Positions 1 to 8,270 of a DNA stretch of 64,000 bases are shown piece by piece (position 1 is the first letter of the stretch; every line of letters starts with the position of its first letter). The notes beneath the pieces are model-generated. The model saw nothing but the letters and a program-made list of their open reading frames with translations, ran no database searches and had not been told where the DNA came from. The translations under genes were made by a program, and so were the position numbers. Location of the stretch: positions 1-64,000 of the forward strand of contig CAYOPD010000009.1 in the NCBI GenBank assembly GCA_964405735.1, given 5' to 3'. The stretch is from JADJLQ01 sp964405735 (GTDB lineage: Bacteria; Bacteroidota; Bacteroidia; Chitinophagales; Saprospiraceae).

Positions 1-4
1 ATTC

Positions 5-382
5 ATGGCACGTATTTCAGGCATTGACCTTCCAAAAAACAAAAAAGGGCTTATTGGCCTTACCTATATTTTCGGTATCGGCACTTCCTCCTCCGCTGCC
101 ATCCTGGACAAAGCCGGGATCGATCCGGATATGAAAGTTTCGTCCTGGACCGACGAACATGTTCATAAAATCACTAAAATCATCCAGGATGATTATAAAG
201 TGGAAGGGATGCTCCGTTCCGAGGTTCAGCTCAATATCAAAAGGCTGATGGACATCGGTTGTTATCGCGGGATACGCCACCGCAGGGGCCTGCCCGTAAG
301 GGGGCAGAATACCCAGACCAATGCCAGGACGAGGAAAGGAAAACGGAAGACCGTGGCCAATAAGAAGAAAGTAACCAAATAA
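5..382 (+). CDS. rpsM: 30S ribosomal protein S13
   Basis: S13 sits in the head of the 30S subunit and contacts the P-site tRNA and the 50S subunit. The 125-residue protein starts MARISGIDLP, has the helix-two-turn-helix region, and ends in the S13 signature RGLPVRGQNTQTNART followed by a Lys/Arg-rich tail. Length is normal. The ATG lies four bases inside the window, so the gene is complete but its upstream neighbours are not visible. It leads rpsM-rpsK-rpsD-rpoA-rplQ, spaced by 19-78 bp on one strand, the standard bacterial alpha operon order. Its promoter must lie outside the window. Confidence 0.98.
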   Translation: MARISGIDLPKNKKGLIGLTYIFGIGTSSSAAILDKAGIDPDMKVSSWTDEHVHKITKIIQDDYKVEGMLRSEVQLNIKRLMDIGCYRGIRHRRGLPVRGQNTQTNARTRKGKRKTVANKKKVTK

Positions 383-401
383 CCGTCAATCAGATCCAGA
401 T

Positions 402-788
402 ATGTCTCAGGTAAAAAAAGCCAAAAAGAGGAAAGTGCATGTTGAGTCCGAGGGGATTGCCTATGTGCTTGCCAGTTTTAATAATGTGATCGTCACCATT
501 ACCAACAAGCAGGGACAGGTGGTTTCCTGGTCTTCATCCGGCCGTGAAGGCTTCCGGGGATCCAAGAAAAACACCCCTTATGCGGCCCAGAAAACCGCCT
601 CCCACGCCGCTACCCTTGCCCATGAAGCCGGAGTGCGCACAGCGGATGTTTATGTAAAGGGACCGGGCACCGGCCGGGAAGCCGCCATCCGGGGCATCAA
701 CGATGTCGGCATCAAAGTCACCACCATTACCGATACCACTCCGATTCCCCACAATGGCTGCCGTCCACCTAAAAAACGCAGGGTATAA
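402..788 (+). CDS. rpsK: 30S ribosomal protein S11
   Basis: S11 forms part of the platform of the 30S subunit near the mRNA exit. The 128-residue product has the expected features: a short Lys-rich start, the strand block ASFNNVIVTITN, GREGFRGSKKNTPYAAQ, VKGPGTGREAAIR, and the C-terminal PHNGCRPPKKRRV. It follows rpsM by 19 bp and precedes rpsD by 53 bp in the same operon. Nothing is missing or unusual. Confidence 0.98.
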   Translation: MSQVKKAKKRKVHVESEGIAYVLASFNNVIVTITNKQGQVVSWSSSGREGFRGSKKNTPYAAQKTASHAATLAHEAGVRTADVYVKGPGTGREAAIRGINDVGIKVTTITDTTPIPHNGCRPPKKRRV

Positions 789-841
789 CCCAAACCCATA
801 CACAGGATCATTTAATCTTATTATCAGAATATAATTTAATC

Positions 842-1453
842 ATGGCAAGATATACCGGACCAAGTACAAAAATCGCAAGGACCTTCGGCGAGCCCATTTT
901 CGGCCACGATAAAAGCTTTGACAGGAAAAAATACGCACCGGGCCAACACGGCCAGAGCCGCAAGAAGAAGCAGAAATCCGACTACGCGGTCCAGCTTAAA
1001 GAAAAACAAAAGGCTAAACATACCTACGGCATCCTCGAAAGGCAGTTCCGGAAAACCTTCGAACTGGCCAGCCGCAAACACGGGGTCACCGGCACCCTCC
1101 TGCTGCAACTGCTGGAGTCCAGGCTGGATAATACCGTGTACCGCCTGGGCATTGCTCCAACCCGGAGGGCAGCCCGCCAGCTGGTCTCCCACAAACACAT
1201 CGCCGTCGATGGCAAAATTGTGAATATACCTTCAGCCCTCCTCAAACCGGGCGATGTCGTCGCGGTCAGAGGCAAATCGGCCAACCTGGAACATATCCAA
1301 AACCAGGTCCACGCCAAAACGGACATCCGCAAATCACCCTGGCTGGAATGGAACCCTGAGCGTATGGAAGGCAAGTTCCTCATATACCCCGAAAGAGAGA
1401 TGATACCGGAAAGGATCAACGAACAGTTGATCGTCGAGTTATACTCCAAATAA
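842..1453 (+). CDS. rpsD: 30S ribosomal protein S4
   Basis: S4 starts 30S assembly by binding the 5' domain of 16S rRNA and helps decoding accuracy. The 203-residue product starts MARYTGPSTKIARTFGEPIF, has the central S4 RNA-binding domain (about 94-155, with LDNTVYRLG and ARQLVSHKHIAVDGK) and ends VELYSK. It lacks the N-terminal Cys zinc motif seen in some S4 proteins, so it is the zinc-free type. It sits between rpsK and rpoA. In many bacteria S4 autoregulates this operon; no S4 binding structure could be identified here by eye. Confidence 0.98.
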   Translation: MARYTGPSTKIARTFGEPIFGHDKSFDRKKYAPGQHGQSRKKKQKSDYAVQLKEKQKAKHTYGILERQFRKTFELASRKHGVTGTLLLQLLESRLDNTVYRLGIAPTRRAARQLVSHKHIAVDGKIVNIPSALLKPGDVVAVRGKSANLEHIQNQVHAKTDIRKSPWLEWNPERMEGKFLIYPEREMIPERINEQLIVELYSK

Positions 1454-1500
1454 CCCGTGACGCCCGATTTCTTAACCAGTAATTTAAGTACAACTGATTT

Positions 1501-2499
1501 ATGAGCATATTAAATTTCCAAAAACCGGAAAAAATCATTCTTCAAAAGGCCAATGATTTTGACGGTGTGTTCGAGTTTAAACCGCTTGAACCAGGATTTG
1601 GTCAGACTATAGGCAACTCTCTTAGAAGAATCCTCCTGTCCTCTCTTGAAGGACATGCCATCTCCGGCATCCGCATTGCCGGGGTTGACCACGAATTTTC
1701 CACCATCAAAGGAGTGGTCGAAGACATTGTGGACATTATTCTTAACCTGAAACAAATCCGCCTGAAAAAGGTCAATAATACAGACGACAATTCCGAAGAC
1801 ACCATTTACCTGACCATCAACCGCAAAGATGAATTCAGGGCCGGAGAAATCGAGAAATTTACCAATGTGTACAAGGTGATGAACCCCGACCTGCTGATCT
1901 GCAGGATGGAGCCTTTCGTCAACCTTGAAATTGAACTGAAAATCACCAAAGGCAGGGGCTATGTTCCCGCCGACGATACTTATCCCAAGGATGCCCCGAT
2001 CGGGCTGATCCCGCTGGATGCGATCTACACCCCGATCCGCAATGTAGCCTATTCTATTTCCAATACCCGTGTAGGTCAGCGGACGGATTATGAAAAACTG
2101 ACCATCGAATTAAAAACCGACGGCACCATCCATCCTGAAGAAGCCATCAAGGAAGCTTCCAGGATCATGATCCAGCACCTGATGCTGATCACCGACGAAA
2201 ACATCACCTTCAACGATGCCTCCCGGAAAGAAGACGCCATTGTGGATGAACACATCCTCCACATGCGTAAACTGTTGAAAACCTCCCTGGAGGACCTGGA
2301 TCTTTCGGTCCGCGCCTATAACTGCCTGAAAGCCGCCAAAATCAATACCCTTGGGGAAATGGTCAAGTACGATACCCACGAACTGCTTAAATTCAGGAAT
2401 TTCGGTAAAAAATCCCTCGTGGAAATCGAAGAGTTGTTGTCCACCAAAGGCCTGAGCTTCGGCATGGACCTTTCCAAATATAAACTGGACGAAGAATAA
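1501..2499 (+). CDS. rpoA: DNA-directed RNA polymerase subunit alpha
   Basis: The alpha subunit dimerises to nucleate RNA polymerase assembly and contacts regulators and upstream DNA. The 332-residue protein has the N-terminal dimerisation domain (about 1-230, with FGQTIGNSLRRILLSSLEG) and the C-terminal domain (about 255-325, with LDLSVRAYNCLKAAKINTLG and the helix-hairpin-helix FRNFGKKSLVEIEE). Length is normal for the family. It follows rpsD by 47 bp and is separated from rplQ by 79 bp holding a small hairpin (2533-2550). Confidence 0.98.
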   Translation: MSILNFQKPEKIILQKANDFDGVFEFKPLEPGFGQTIGNSLRRILLSSLEGHAISGIRIAGVDHEFSTIKGVVEDIVDIILNLKQIRLKKVNNTDDNSEDTIYLTINRKDEFRAGEIEKFTNVYKVMNPDLLICRMEPFVNLEIELKITKGRGYVPADDTYPKDAPIGLIPLDAIYTPIRNVAYSISNTRVGQRTDYEKLTIELKTDGTIHPEEAIKEASRIMIQHLMLITDENITFNDASRKEDAIVDEHILHMRKLLKTSLEDLDLSVRAYNCLKAAKINTLGEMVKYDTHELLKFRNFGKKSLVEIEELLSTKGLSFGMDLSKYKLDEE

Positions 2500-2532
2500 T
2501 AATCATTCAATCACCCATTGCCAATTAGCGTG

Positions 2533-2550
2533 GGAGCATTTCCTTGCTCC
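2533..2550 (+). promoter_or_regulatory. Small hairpin between rpoA and rplQ
   Basis: GGAGCA (2533-2538) and TGCTCC (2545-2550) form a perfect 6-bp stem with a 6-nt loop, in the 79-bp gap between rpoA and rplQ. No U-run follows, so it is not a classic terminator. It may influence RNA stability or relative expression of rplQ. The role is inference. Confidence 0.35.
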
Positions 2551-2578
2551 GCTGTGGCGAAGATAAAATCATTTCATC

Positions 2579-3073
2579 ATGAGACATGGCAATAAAATCA
2601 ATCACCTCGGCCGCAAAATCGGCCACCGGGCGGCATTGCTCAAAAACATGGCGGCCTCGCTGATCCTGCACAAACGGATCAACACCACCCTGGCTAAAGC
2701 CCGGGAATTGCGCCAGTACGCCGAACCCCTGATCACCAAGTCGAAAGACAATACCACCCATTCCAGGAGGGTTATATTCAGCTATCTGCAAAGCAAGGAC
2801 GCCCTCAAGGAATTGTTTGCAGTGATCGCTCCAAAAATTGCCACTCGTCCCGGTGGTTACCTGCGCATCATCAAAACCGGTTTCCGCAGTGGGGACGCGG
2901 CGGAGATGGCCCTGATTGAATTCGTGGATTTTAATGAGGTCTACACCCAGGGGACAAAGCCGGTATCCGCCGCTGCGCCTGAGAAGAAGAAGCGGACCCG
3001 CCGGAGCACCACCAAAAAAGCGAAACCGCAGGGCGAACCATCGGAAACAGAAGAAGCCAAAAAGGAAGAATGA
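2579..3073 (+). CDS. rplQ: 50S ribosomal protein L17
   Basis: L17 is a 23S rRNA-binding protein near the polypeptide exit tunnel. The 164-residue product starts MRHGNKINHLGRKIGHRAAL and carries the L17 core (LILHKRINTTLAKARELRQYAEPLI, then GGYLRIIKTGFRSGDAAEMALIE). The core ends near residue 125; about 40 further residues are Lys/Arg/Glu/Ala/Thr-rich (KKKRTRRSTTKKAK), a charged low-complexity tail not present in the roughly 120-residue E. coli form. It is the last gene of the operon and is followed 38 bp later by an intrinsic terminator. Confidence 0.97.
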   Translation: MRHGNKINHLGRKIGHRAALLKNMAASLILHKRINTTLAKARELRQYAEPLITKSKDNTTHSRRVIFSYLQSKDALKELFAVIAPKIATRPGGYLRIIKTGFRSGDAAEMALIEFVDFNEVYTQGTKPVSAAAPEKKKRTRRSTTKKAKPQGEPSETEEAKKEE

Positions 3074-3110
3074 GCCAGGTTCAAATTTTCCGTAAAGTGA
3101 TATGAATAAA

Positions 3111-3145
3111 AAAGGGGGATTGATGATTTCAATCCCCTTTGTTTT
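3111..3145 (+). terminator. Intrinsic terminator after rplQ
   Basis: A 12-bp stem, AAGGGGGATTGA (3112-3123) with TCAATCCCCTTT (3129-3140, one G-T pair), encloses a 5-nt loop and is followed by the T-rich run GTTTTATT. It lies 38 bp after the rplQ stop and should end the ribosomal/RNA polymerase operon. Confidence 0.85.
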
Positions 3146-3228
3146 ATTATCCGTTTAGATGAAACAAACACATGTCATTTTTTTTAAATTTCTTGCCCGG
3201 GCCCGGGCCGGCACCCCGGTTTAAATTT

Positions 3229-3236
3229 TATATTTG
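3229..3236 (+). promoter_or_regulatory. -7 promoter element of carA
   Basis: TATATTTG matches the Bacteroidota -7 consensus TAnnTTTG. It predicts transcription from about 3240 and a 26-nt leader to the ATG at 3266. Its last G is also the first base of an in-frame GTG, which is therefore not a credible start. No good -33 TTG is seen at the usual distance; the region is GC-rich (CCCGGGCCCGGG). Confidence 0.65.
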
Positions 3237-3265
3237 TGGACGTTTTTTCAAGCTCAGCCAGATCC

Positions 3266-4393
3266 ATGTCAGAAGTATACCATTCCCCTGCGCCGGCAGT
3301 CCTTTTGCTTCAAGACGGTAAGGTTTTTCACGGCGAAGCGATTGGCGTAAAGGGAACCACATCCGGAGAACTCTGCTTCAATACGGGCATGACCGGTTAC
3401 CAGGAAATCTTTACGGATCCCTCCTATTTTGGACAACTGCTGATTGCCACCAACGTGCATATCGGCAATTATGGCACCAAAGCCACTGAGACGGAATCCT
3501 CCTCGGTTAAAATTGCCGGGTTTATCTGTAAAAACTTTACCAACGATTTTTCCCGCCTCCAGGCTGAAACTTCAATACAGGACTATTTCGTCCGTGAGAA
3601 ACTGGTCGGGATCCACCAGGTGGATACCCGTGAACTGGTCCGGCATATCCGGAGCAAAGGGGCCATGAATGCCGTCATTTCCTCCGAAATTTTCGACCTG
3701 GGCCGTTTGCAGGAAATCCTGGACAAGACCCCCAATATGGACGGCCTCGAATTGGCCAGCCGGGTCAGTACCAAAGAAGAATATTTTCTGGGAGATTCCT
3801 CCGCGGCATATAAGATAGCGGTCCTGGATTTCGGAACTAAACGAAACATCCTGCTCAACCTGGTAAACAGGGATTGTTACCTGCATATCTTTCCTGCTGA
3901 AACCCCTGCTGAAAAAGTTCTGGCCTGGGAAGCCGACGGGTATTTTTTGTCCAATGGCCCCGGTGACCCCGCTTCCATGGAATATGCCATCGAAACCACC
4001 CGTGCCATCCTTCAGACCGGGAAACCGCTTTTCGGGATATGCCTGGGCCACCAGATCCTGGCACTTGCCCTTCATGTACCGACGTTTAAAATGCATCATG
4101 GGCACCGCGGTATCAATCACCCCGTGAAAAACCTGGTCAGCGGCAAATGCGAGATTACCTCCCAGAACCACGGCTTTTGTGTGGATCCGGAGACCCTGCT
4201 CCAGAAGGCTGACACAATAGAGATCACCCACGTCAATCTCAATGACGATACCATCGAGGGGATCCGGTTAAAAGGCCGTCCGGCATTTTCCGTTCAATAT
4301 CATCCGGAAGCCTCCCCGGGGCCCCATGACGCACATTATCTTTTTGACCAGTTTATTGAAGAACTGAAAGACTATAAAATGAATAAATCCTAA
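3266..4393 (+). CDS. carA: Carbamoyl-phosphate synthase small subunit (glutaminase)
   Basis: CarA hydrolyses glutamine and channels ammonia to CarB, which makes carbamoyl phosphate for pyrimidines and arginine. The 375-residue protein has the CarA N-terminal domain (LLLQDGKVFHGEAIG, TGMTGYQEIFTDPSY) and a class I glutamine amidotransferase domain from about 190, with the nucleophile Cys in GICLGHQ and the His-Glu pair in YHPEASPGPHD. The ATG at 3266 is chosen because the upstream in-frame GTG (3236) lies inside the -7 promoter box. carB is not adjacent: it lies on the other strand near 20-22.5 kb. carA is followed by eno after one base, implying co-transcription. Confidence 0.96.
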   Translation: MSEVYHSPAPAVLLLQDGKVFHGEAIGVKGTTSGELCFNTGMTGYQEIFTDPSYFGQLLIATNVHIGNYGTKATETESSSVKIAGFICKNFTNDFSRLQAETSIQDYFVREKLVGIHQVDTRELVRHIRSKGAMNAVISSEIFDLGRLQEILDKTPNMDGLELASRVSTKEEYFLGDSSAAYKIAVLDFGTKRNILLNLVNRDCYLHIFPAETPAEKVLAWEADGYFLSNGPGDPASMEYAIETTRAILQTGKPLFGICLGHQILALALHVPTFKMHHGHRGINHPVKNLVSGKCEITSQNHGFCVDPETLLQKADTIEITHVNLNDDTIEGIRLKGRPAFSVQYHPEASPGPHDAHYLFDQFIEELKDYKMNKS

Positions 4394-4394
4394 T

Positions 4395-5681
4395 ATGAGT
4401 GTAATCGTTGATATCCGTTCAAGAGAAATTCTGGATTCCAGGGGAAATCCAACCGTTGAAGTCGAATTGGAAACTGAAAAAGGCACCCTGGGCCGTGCTG
4501 CGGTTCCCTCCGGAGCCTCCACCGGTAAACATGAAGCGGTGGAATTAAGGGATGGTAACAAAGACCGCTACCTGGGCAAAGGCGTTTTGAAAGCCTGCCA
4601 GAATATCGAAGAGACCATCCGGGAAGAACTCATCGGGGTGGAGGTGCATGATCAAAAGTATATCGACCAGCTGCTGATCGAACTCGACGGTACCTTCAAC
4701 AAATCAAAACTGGGCGCCAATGCCACCCTGGGCGTGTCCCTGGCTGCTGCCAAAGCTGCGGCCCTTGAAACCAATCAGTCCCTTTACCGTTACCTAGGTG
4801 GGGTCAATGCGCATGTCATGCCCGTGCCCCTGATGAATATCCTCAATGGAGGTGCCCACGCGGATAATAAAATCGATTTCCAGGAATTTATGATCATCCC
4901 GATCGGGGCCGACTTTTTCTCCGAAGCGCTGCGGATGGGCGTGGAAGTCTTCCATAATCTGAAATCCGTTCTCAAGTCCAAAGGCTACAGCACCAACGTG
5001 GGGGATGAGGGCGGATTTGCTCCAAACCTCAATTCCAATGAAGAAGCCATAGAAATCGTCCTGGAAGCCATTCAGAAGGCAGGCTACAAGCCGGGTGAGG
5101 ACATTGCCATTGCCCTCGATGCCGCGGTATCCGAATTGTGGGATGAAGAAAAACAACGTTATGTGTTTAAAAAGTCGAACAAAATGGAGTTCGATACCCC
5201 GGGTATGATTTCATTCTGGAAAGACTGGTGCAATAAATATCCCATCCTGTCCATCGAAGACGGGCTCCACGAAGATGACTGGAGTGGCTGGAGCGCCATG
5301 ACGAAGGAATTGGGCAATAAAATTCAGATAGTAGGAGATGATTTTTTCGTCACCAATACCGACCGTCTGCAAAAAGGCATTGATTCCGATGCAGCCAATT
5401 CCATCCTGATCAAAGTGAACCAGATCGGTACTTTGTCGGAAACCATCGACGCGGTCCAGCTGGCCAACCGAAATGCGTACACCAGCATCATCAGCCACCG
5501 TTCAGGCGAAACCGAAGATACCTTCATAGCCGACCTGGCTGTGGCCCTCAATACCGGCCAGATCAAAACCGGTTCCGCATCACGGTCAGACCGGGTAGCC
5601 AAGTACAACCAGTTGCTGAGGATAGAAGAAGAATTGGGTGAATCCGCGGTATATCCCGGCAAGGCATTTATGATAATATAA
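4395..5681 (+). CDS. eno: Enolase
   Basis: Enolase interconverts 2-phosphoglycerate and phosphoenolpyruvate in glycolysis and gluconeogenesis. The 428-residue protein has the enolase N-domain (SREILDSRGNPTVEVE, VPSGASTG) and the barrel with metal ligands in ALDAAVSE, SIEDGLHEDDW and VGDDFFVTN, the catalytic Lys in ILIKVNQIGT and the SHRSGETED loop. Length is normal. The start is one base after the carA stop, an arrangement that suggests translational coupling. A divIC-like gene follows by 39 bp. Confidence 0.98.
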   Translation: MSVIVDIRSREILDSRGNPTVEVELETEKGTLGRAAVPSGASTGKHEAVELRDGNKDRYLGKGVLKACQNIEETIREELIGVEVHDQKYIDQLLIELDGTFNKSKLGANATLGVSLAAAKAAALETNQSLYRYLGGVNAHVMPVPLMNILNGGAHADNKIDFQEFMIIPIGADFFSEALRMGVEVFHNLKSVLKSKGYSTNVGDEGGFAPNLNSNEEAIEIVLEAIQKAGYKPGEDIAIALDAAVSELWDEEKQRYVFKKSNKMEFDTPGMISFWKDWCNKYPILSIEDGLHEDDWSGWSAMTKELGNKIQIVGDDFFVTNTDRLQKGIDSDAANSILIKVNQIGTLSETIDAVQLANRNAYTSIISHRSGETEDTFIADLAVALNTGQIKTGSASRSDRVAKYNQLLRIEEELGESAVYPGKAFMII

Positions 5682-5720
5682 GATATATTTTTAATATATT
5701 TATGCTTCAATTCCACTTGA

Positions 5721-6059
5721 ATGCTACCGATTAAGGCCATATCCGCTTCGCTACGATTTCATTTGTCCAAAATATTGCCAGACTACCTGGTCAACCGGTA
5801 TTTTATCACGGCCATGGTTTTTTTTGTCTGGATGATCTTTTTTGACAAAAACAAATGGCTGAATCAATTGCAGCTTTCCCAGTCCATTTACCGGTTGGAG
5901 CAGGAAAAGAAATACCTCGCGGAACAGATCGTCGAAGCCCGGAAAGACAAAGAGGACCTGGATAAAAACAAGGAGAAATACGCACGCGAAAAATATTATA
6001 TGCATAAGGAAAATGAGGACATTTTCATTTTCGAAGAAAACTTAAATCCTAAAAAATGA
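5721..6059 (+). CDS. FtsB/DivIC-like septum formation initiator
   Basis: A 112-residue bitopic membrane protein: a short cytoplasmic start, one membrane segment around 30-40 (ITAMVFFVWMIFF), then a heptad-rich coiled coil (about 48-95, LQLSQSIYRLEQEKKYLAEQI) ending in the YAREKYYMHKENEDIFIFEE block typical of the family, in which this domain joins the FtsL/FtsQ divisome complex. The location next to eno is the classic bacterial eno-ftsB neighbourhood. Its stop overlaps the sucD start by four bases (ATGA). Confidence 0.88.
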   Translation: MLPIKAISASLRFHLSKILPDYLVNRYFITAMVFFVWMIFFDKNKWLNQLQLSQSIYRLEQEKKYLAEQIVEARKDKEDLDKNKEKYAREKYYMHKENEDIFIFEENLNPKK

Positions 6060-6928
6060 GTGTATTGGTCAACCGCGGCAGCCGGGTTATTGTGCAGGGA
6101 TTTACGGGTAAGGAAGGAACTTTTCACGCCACTCAGATGATCGAGTATGGAACTTCGGTGGTGGGCGGAGTGACCCCGGGAAAAGGAGGTCAGAGCCACC
6201 TGGACCGGCCCGTTTTCAACAATGTGGAGGACGCGGTGAAAGCAGCCGGAGCCAATGTATCCATCCTGTTTGTTCCCCCGGCTTTTGCCGCTGATGCCAT
6301 CATGGAAAGCGCCGCAGCAGGCATTGGGGTCATCGTTTGTATCACGGAAGGCATCCCGGTCCAGGATATGGTCCGCGTGAAAGAATACATCCGGGATTTT
6401 CCCTGTCGCCTGATCGGGCCCAATTGCCCTGGGATCATCACCCCCGGTGAAGCGAAAGTGGGCATCATGCCGGGATTTATCCATCAGAAAGGACATATCG
6501 GTATCGTTTCCCGTTCAGGCACCCTGACCTACGAAGCGGTCGACCAGGTTACTAAAGCAGGCATGGGCCAATCCACCTGCATCGGTATTGGAGGGGATCC
6601 CATTGTTGGGACGACTACCCTTGAGGCAGTCAAACTCCTCATGGAGGATCCTGACACCCATGGGATCATCATGATTGGTGAGATCGGTGGTGGTATGGAG
6701 GCCGAGGCAGCTTACTGGATTAAGGAACACGGTACGAAACCAGTGGTGGGATTCATTGCCGGTCAGACCGCCCCCAAAGGCCGCAAAATGGGCCATGCGG
6801 GTGCCATCATTGGTGGTGCAGCCGATACGGCAGAGGCAAAAATGAAGATCATGGCCGAATGTGGCATCCATGTGGTGAAGTCACCTGCAGATATCGGGGA
6901 AAGTATGAGGCAACTGATAAAAAAGTAA
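6056..6928 (+). CDS. sucD: Succinyl-CoA ligase alpha subunit
   Basis: SucD with SucC interconverts succinyl-CoA and succinate with substrate-level phosphorylation in the TCA cycle. The 290-residue protein has the CoA-binding Rossmann domain (VQGFTGKEGTFHATQM, GGVTPGKGG) and the ligase domain with the phosphohistidine in GHAGAIIGG. Length is normal. sucC is not adjacent in this window. It is the last gene of the run from carA; porV converges on it, and heptamer repeats fill the 56-bp gap. Confidence 0.97.
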   Translation: MSVLVNRGSRVIVQGFTGKEGTFHATQMIEYGTSVVGGVTPGKGGQSHLDRPVFNNVEDAVKAAGANVSILFVPPAFAADAIMESAAAGIGVIVCITEGIPVQDMVRVKEYIRDFPCRLIGPNCPGIITPGEAKVGIMPGFIHQKGHIGIVSRSGTLTYEAVDQVTKAGMGQSTCIGIGGDPIVGTTTLEAVKLLMEDPDTHGIIMIGEIGGGMEAEAAYWIKEHGTKPVVGFIAGQTAPKGRKMGHAGAIIGGAADTAEAKMKIMAECGIHVVKSPADIGESMRQLIKK

Positions 6929-6940
6929 TCAGTATTCAAT

Positions 6941-6984
6941 AGTCAGCGGTCAGTAGTCAGCCGTTTATTCTGATAGCTGATAGC
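6941..6984. repeat. 7-bp-periodic intergenic repeats
   Basis: Three heptads AGTCAGC-GGTCAGT-AGTCAGC (6941-6961) are followed after 9 bp by TGATAGC-TGATAGC (6971-6984). They fill the gap between the convergent ends of sucD and porV. Related heptads occur at 19615-19654 and around 49975-50114. Confidence 0.7.
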
Positions 6985-8190
6985 TTACTCTTCCTGCTCC
7001 TCAAAATCAAAGATCAGCGAAAAACGAAGGGTATTGGCCAGCGGGTCCCGGTTGGTTGCTGAGCGTGCCGTGGGAACCAGGTAAGAAAGATTCATGCCAA
7101 ACACATTGTATTTTACCCCAAGTCCCAGCGTGAGGTATTGACGGTTTCCTTTGTAAGGGTTTTCGCGGAAATAACCGGCCCGCAGGGCAAACTGGTTATT
7201 GTACCAGTATTCTGTTCCGAAAGAAAGCATCAGTTCCTGTAACTCTTCTTTAAACCCGTTGGGAGCATCTCCAAAGGATTTGAACCAGGAGGATACTACG
7301 TTGTATTGCTTATAATCCGGGATCTGGTCTCCGTTTTTATCGTAATCGGGATGGGTGGAGGCGTAAGGCGTCGGCACCAGCAGCTTATTGATATCCATCG
7401 TCAGGGTCAGCTTGTTGTAATCGTCAAAGTTCCACGTATAGGCTGCACCGATCCCCAGGTTGGCAGGTATGTATTCCTGGTTTGCTTTGGTATAGGATAT
7501 TTTAGTGCCCAGGTTGGTCAGGGCGAGGCCGGCCGTGAAATAATTCTGGCCTACCGGTTTTTTATATGAAAAACTGATGTCGGTGGCTCCGGCAATACCC
7601 GGTTTGATATCGTTGCCTCCGATATTCAGGTCCGAAGCGAGAAAGGAATAAATAAACTTAAGGCTTACGGCCGCTGCCAGCTGGTCGCTCAGTTTCCGGG
7701 AGTAGGTCCCCGTCACTTCAAATTCATTGGGTTTGCCCGAACCGAGGGGAGCGCCATTGTCATCCGTATAATCAATATTACCCAGAGAAAAATACCGGAG
7801 GCTCCCTCCAATAGCTTGCAGGTCGCCGATCTTGGTATAACCGGCTACATAGGCCATATATACATCGGTAAGCCCCAGGGCCCTCAGCCAGGGTGAATAA
7901 GTGGTAGAGATGGATCGCGGCTTTGTGGCAAAAGCCAGCAACGAGGCATTGTTGTAAATGGAGCCTGCATCGGATTCTACGGCAATCCCGGCATCGCCCA
8001 TGCCCCCGGACCTCGAATCCGGAGTAATTCTCAGGAAAGGGACGGCTGTGACTATGGTATTGATACATTCCCTTCCCGTCAGGGCATCGACCATTTTTCC
8101 GGAGGCAGGATCATACCTGCATTGGGCACTCAGATCAGCCAGGAAAAACAACGACAGGCTAAAAATAAAAGCGCCGTAAAATTTATTCAT
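6985..8190 (-). CDS. porV: Type IX secretion outer membrane protein PorV (LptO)
   Basis: PorV is a FadL-like outer membrane barrel that shuttles type IX cargo from the translocon to the PorU sortase. The 401-residue protein has a signal peptide (MNKFYGAFIFSLSLFFLADLSAQ), then the PorV hallmark AVPFLRITPDSRSGGMGDAG around 50-70, and ends with amphipathic beta strands finishing in FDFEEQEE. Length is normal. It lies 80 bp downstream of porU on the same strand and has its own -7 box at 8215-8222. porU-porV-gldJ linkage is well known in Bacteroidota. Confidence 0.95.
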   Translation of the reverse strand: MNKFYGAFIFSLSLFFLADLSAQCRYDPASGKMVDALTGRECINTIVTAVPFLRITPDSRSGGMGDAGIAVESDAGSIYNNASLLAFATKPRSISTTYSPWLRALGLTDVYMAYVAGYTKIGDLQAIGGSLRYFSLGNIDYTDDNGAPLGSGKPNEFEVTGTYSRKLSDQLAAAVSLKFIYSFLASDLNIGGNDIKPGIAGATDISFSYKKPVGQNYFTAGLALTNLGTKISYTKANQEYIPANLGIGAAYTWNFDDYNKLTLTMDINKLLVPTPYASTHPDYDKNGDQIPDYKQYNVVSSWFKSFGDAPNGFKEELQELMLSFGTEYWYNNQFALRAGYFRENPYKGNRQYLTLGLGVKYNVFGMNLSYLVPTARSATNRDPLANTLRFSLIFDFEEQEE

Positions 8191-8214
8191 CTGAAAATGA
8201 TTTTAAAAATCGCA

Positions 8215-8222
8215 CAAATATA
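8215..8222 (-). promoter_or_regulatory. -7 promoter element of porV
   Basis: The minus strand reads TATATTTG, 24 bases before the porV ATG. It could give porV a promoter separate from porU. No -33 TTG at a standard distance. Confidence 0.55.
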
Positions 8223-8270
8223 CGAATACCTCATTAATGACCTAAAAGCCAAATTATTACAAAGGTTGTC

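Noticed and set aside
3195..3210. GC-rich palindromic run CCCGGGCCCGGGCC before carA
   Set aside because: Self-complementary but short, inside a generally GC-rich stretch, with no T-run or recurrence; not enough to call an element.
6941..6984. CRISPR-like direct repeats
   Set aside because: The repeats are 7 bp, contiguous and without spacers, and no cas genes are near.
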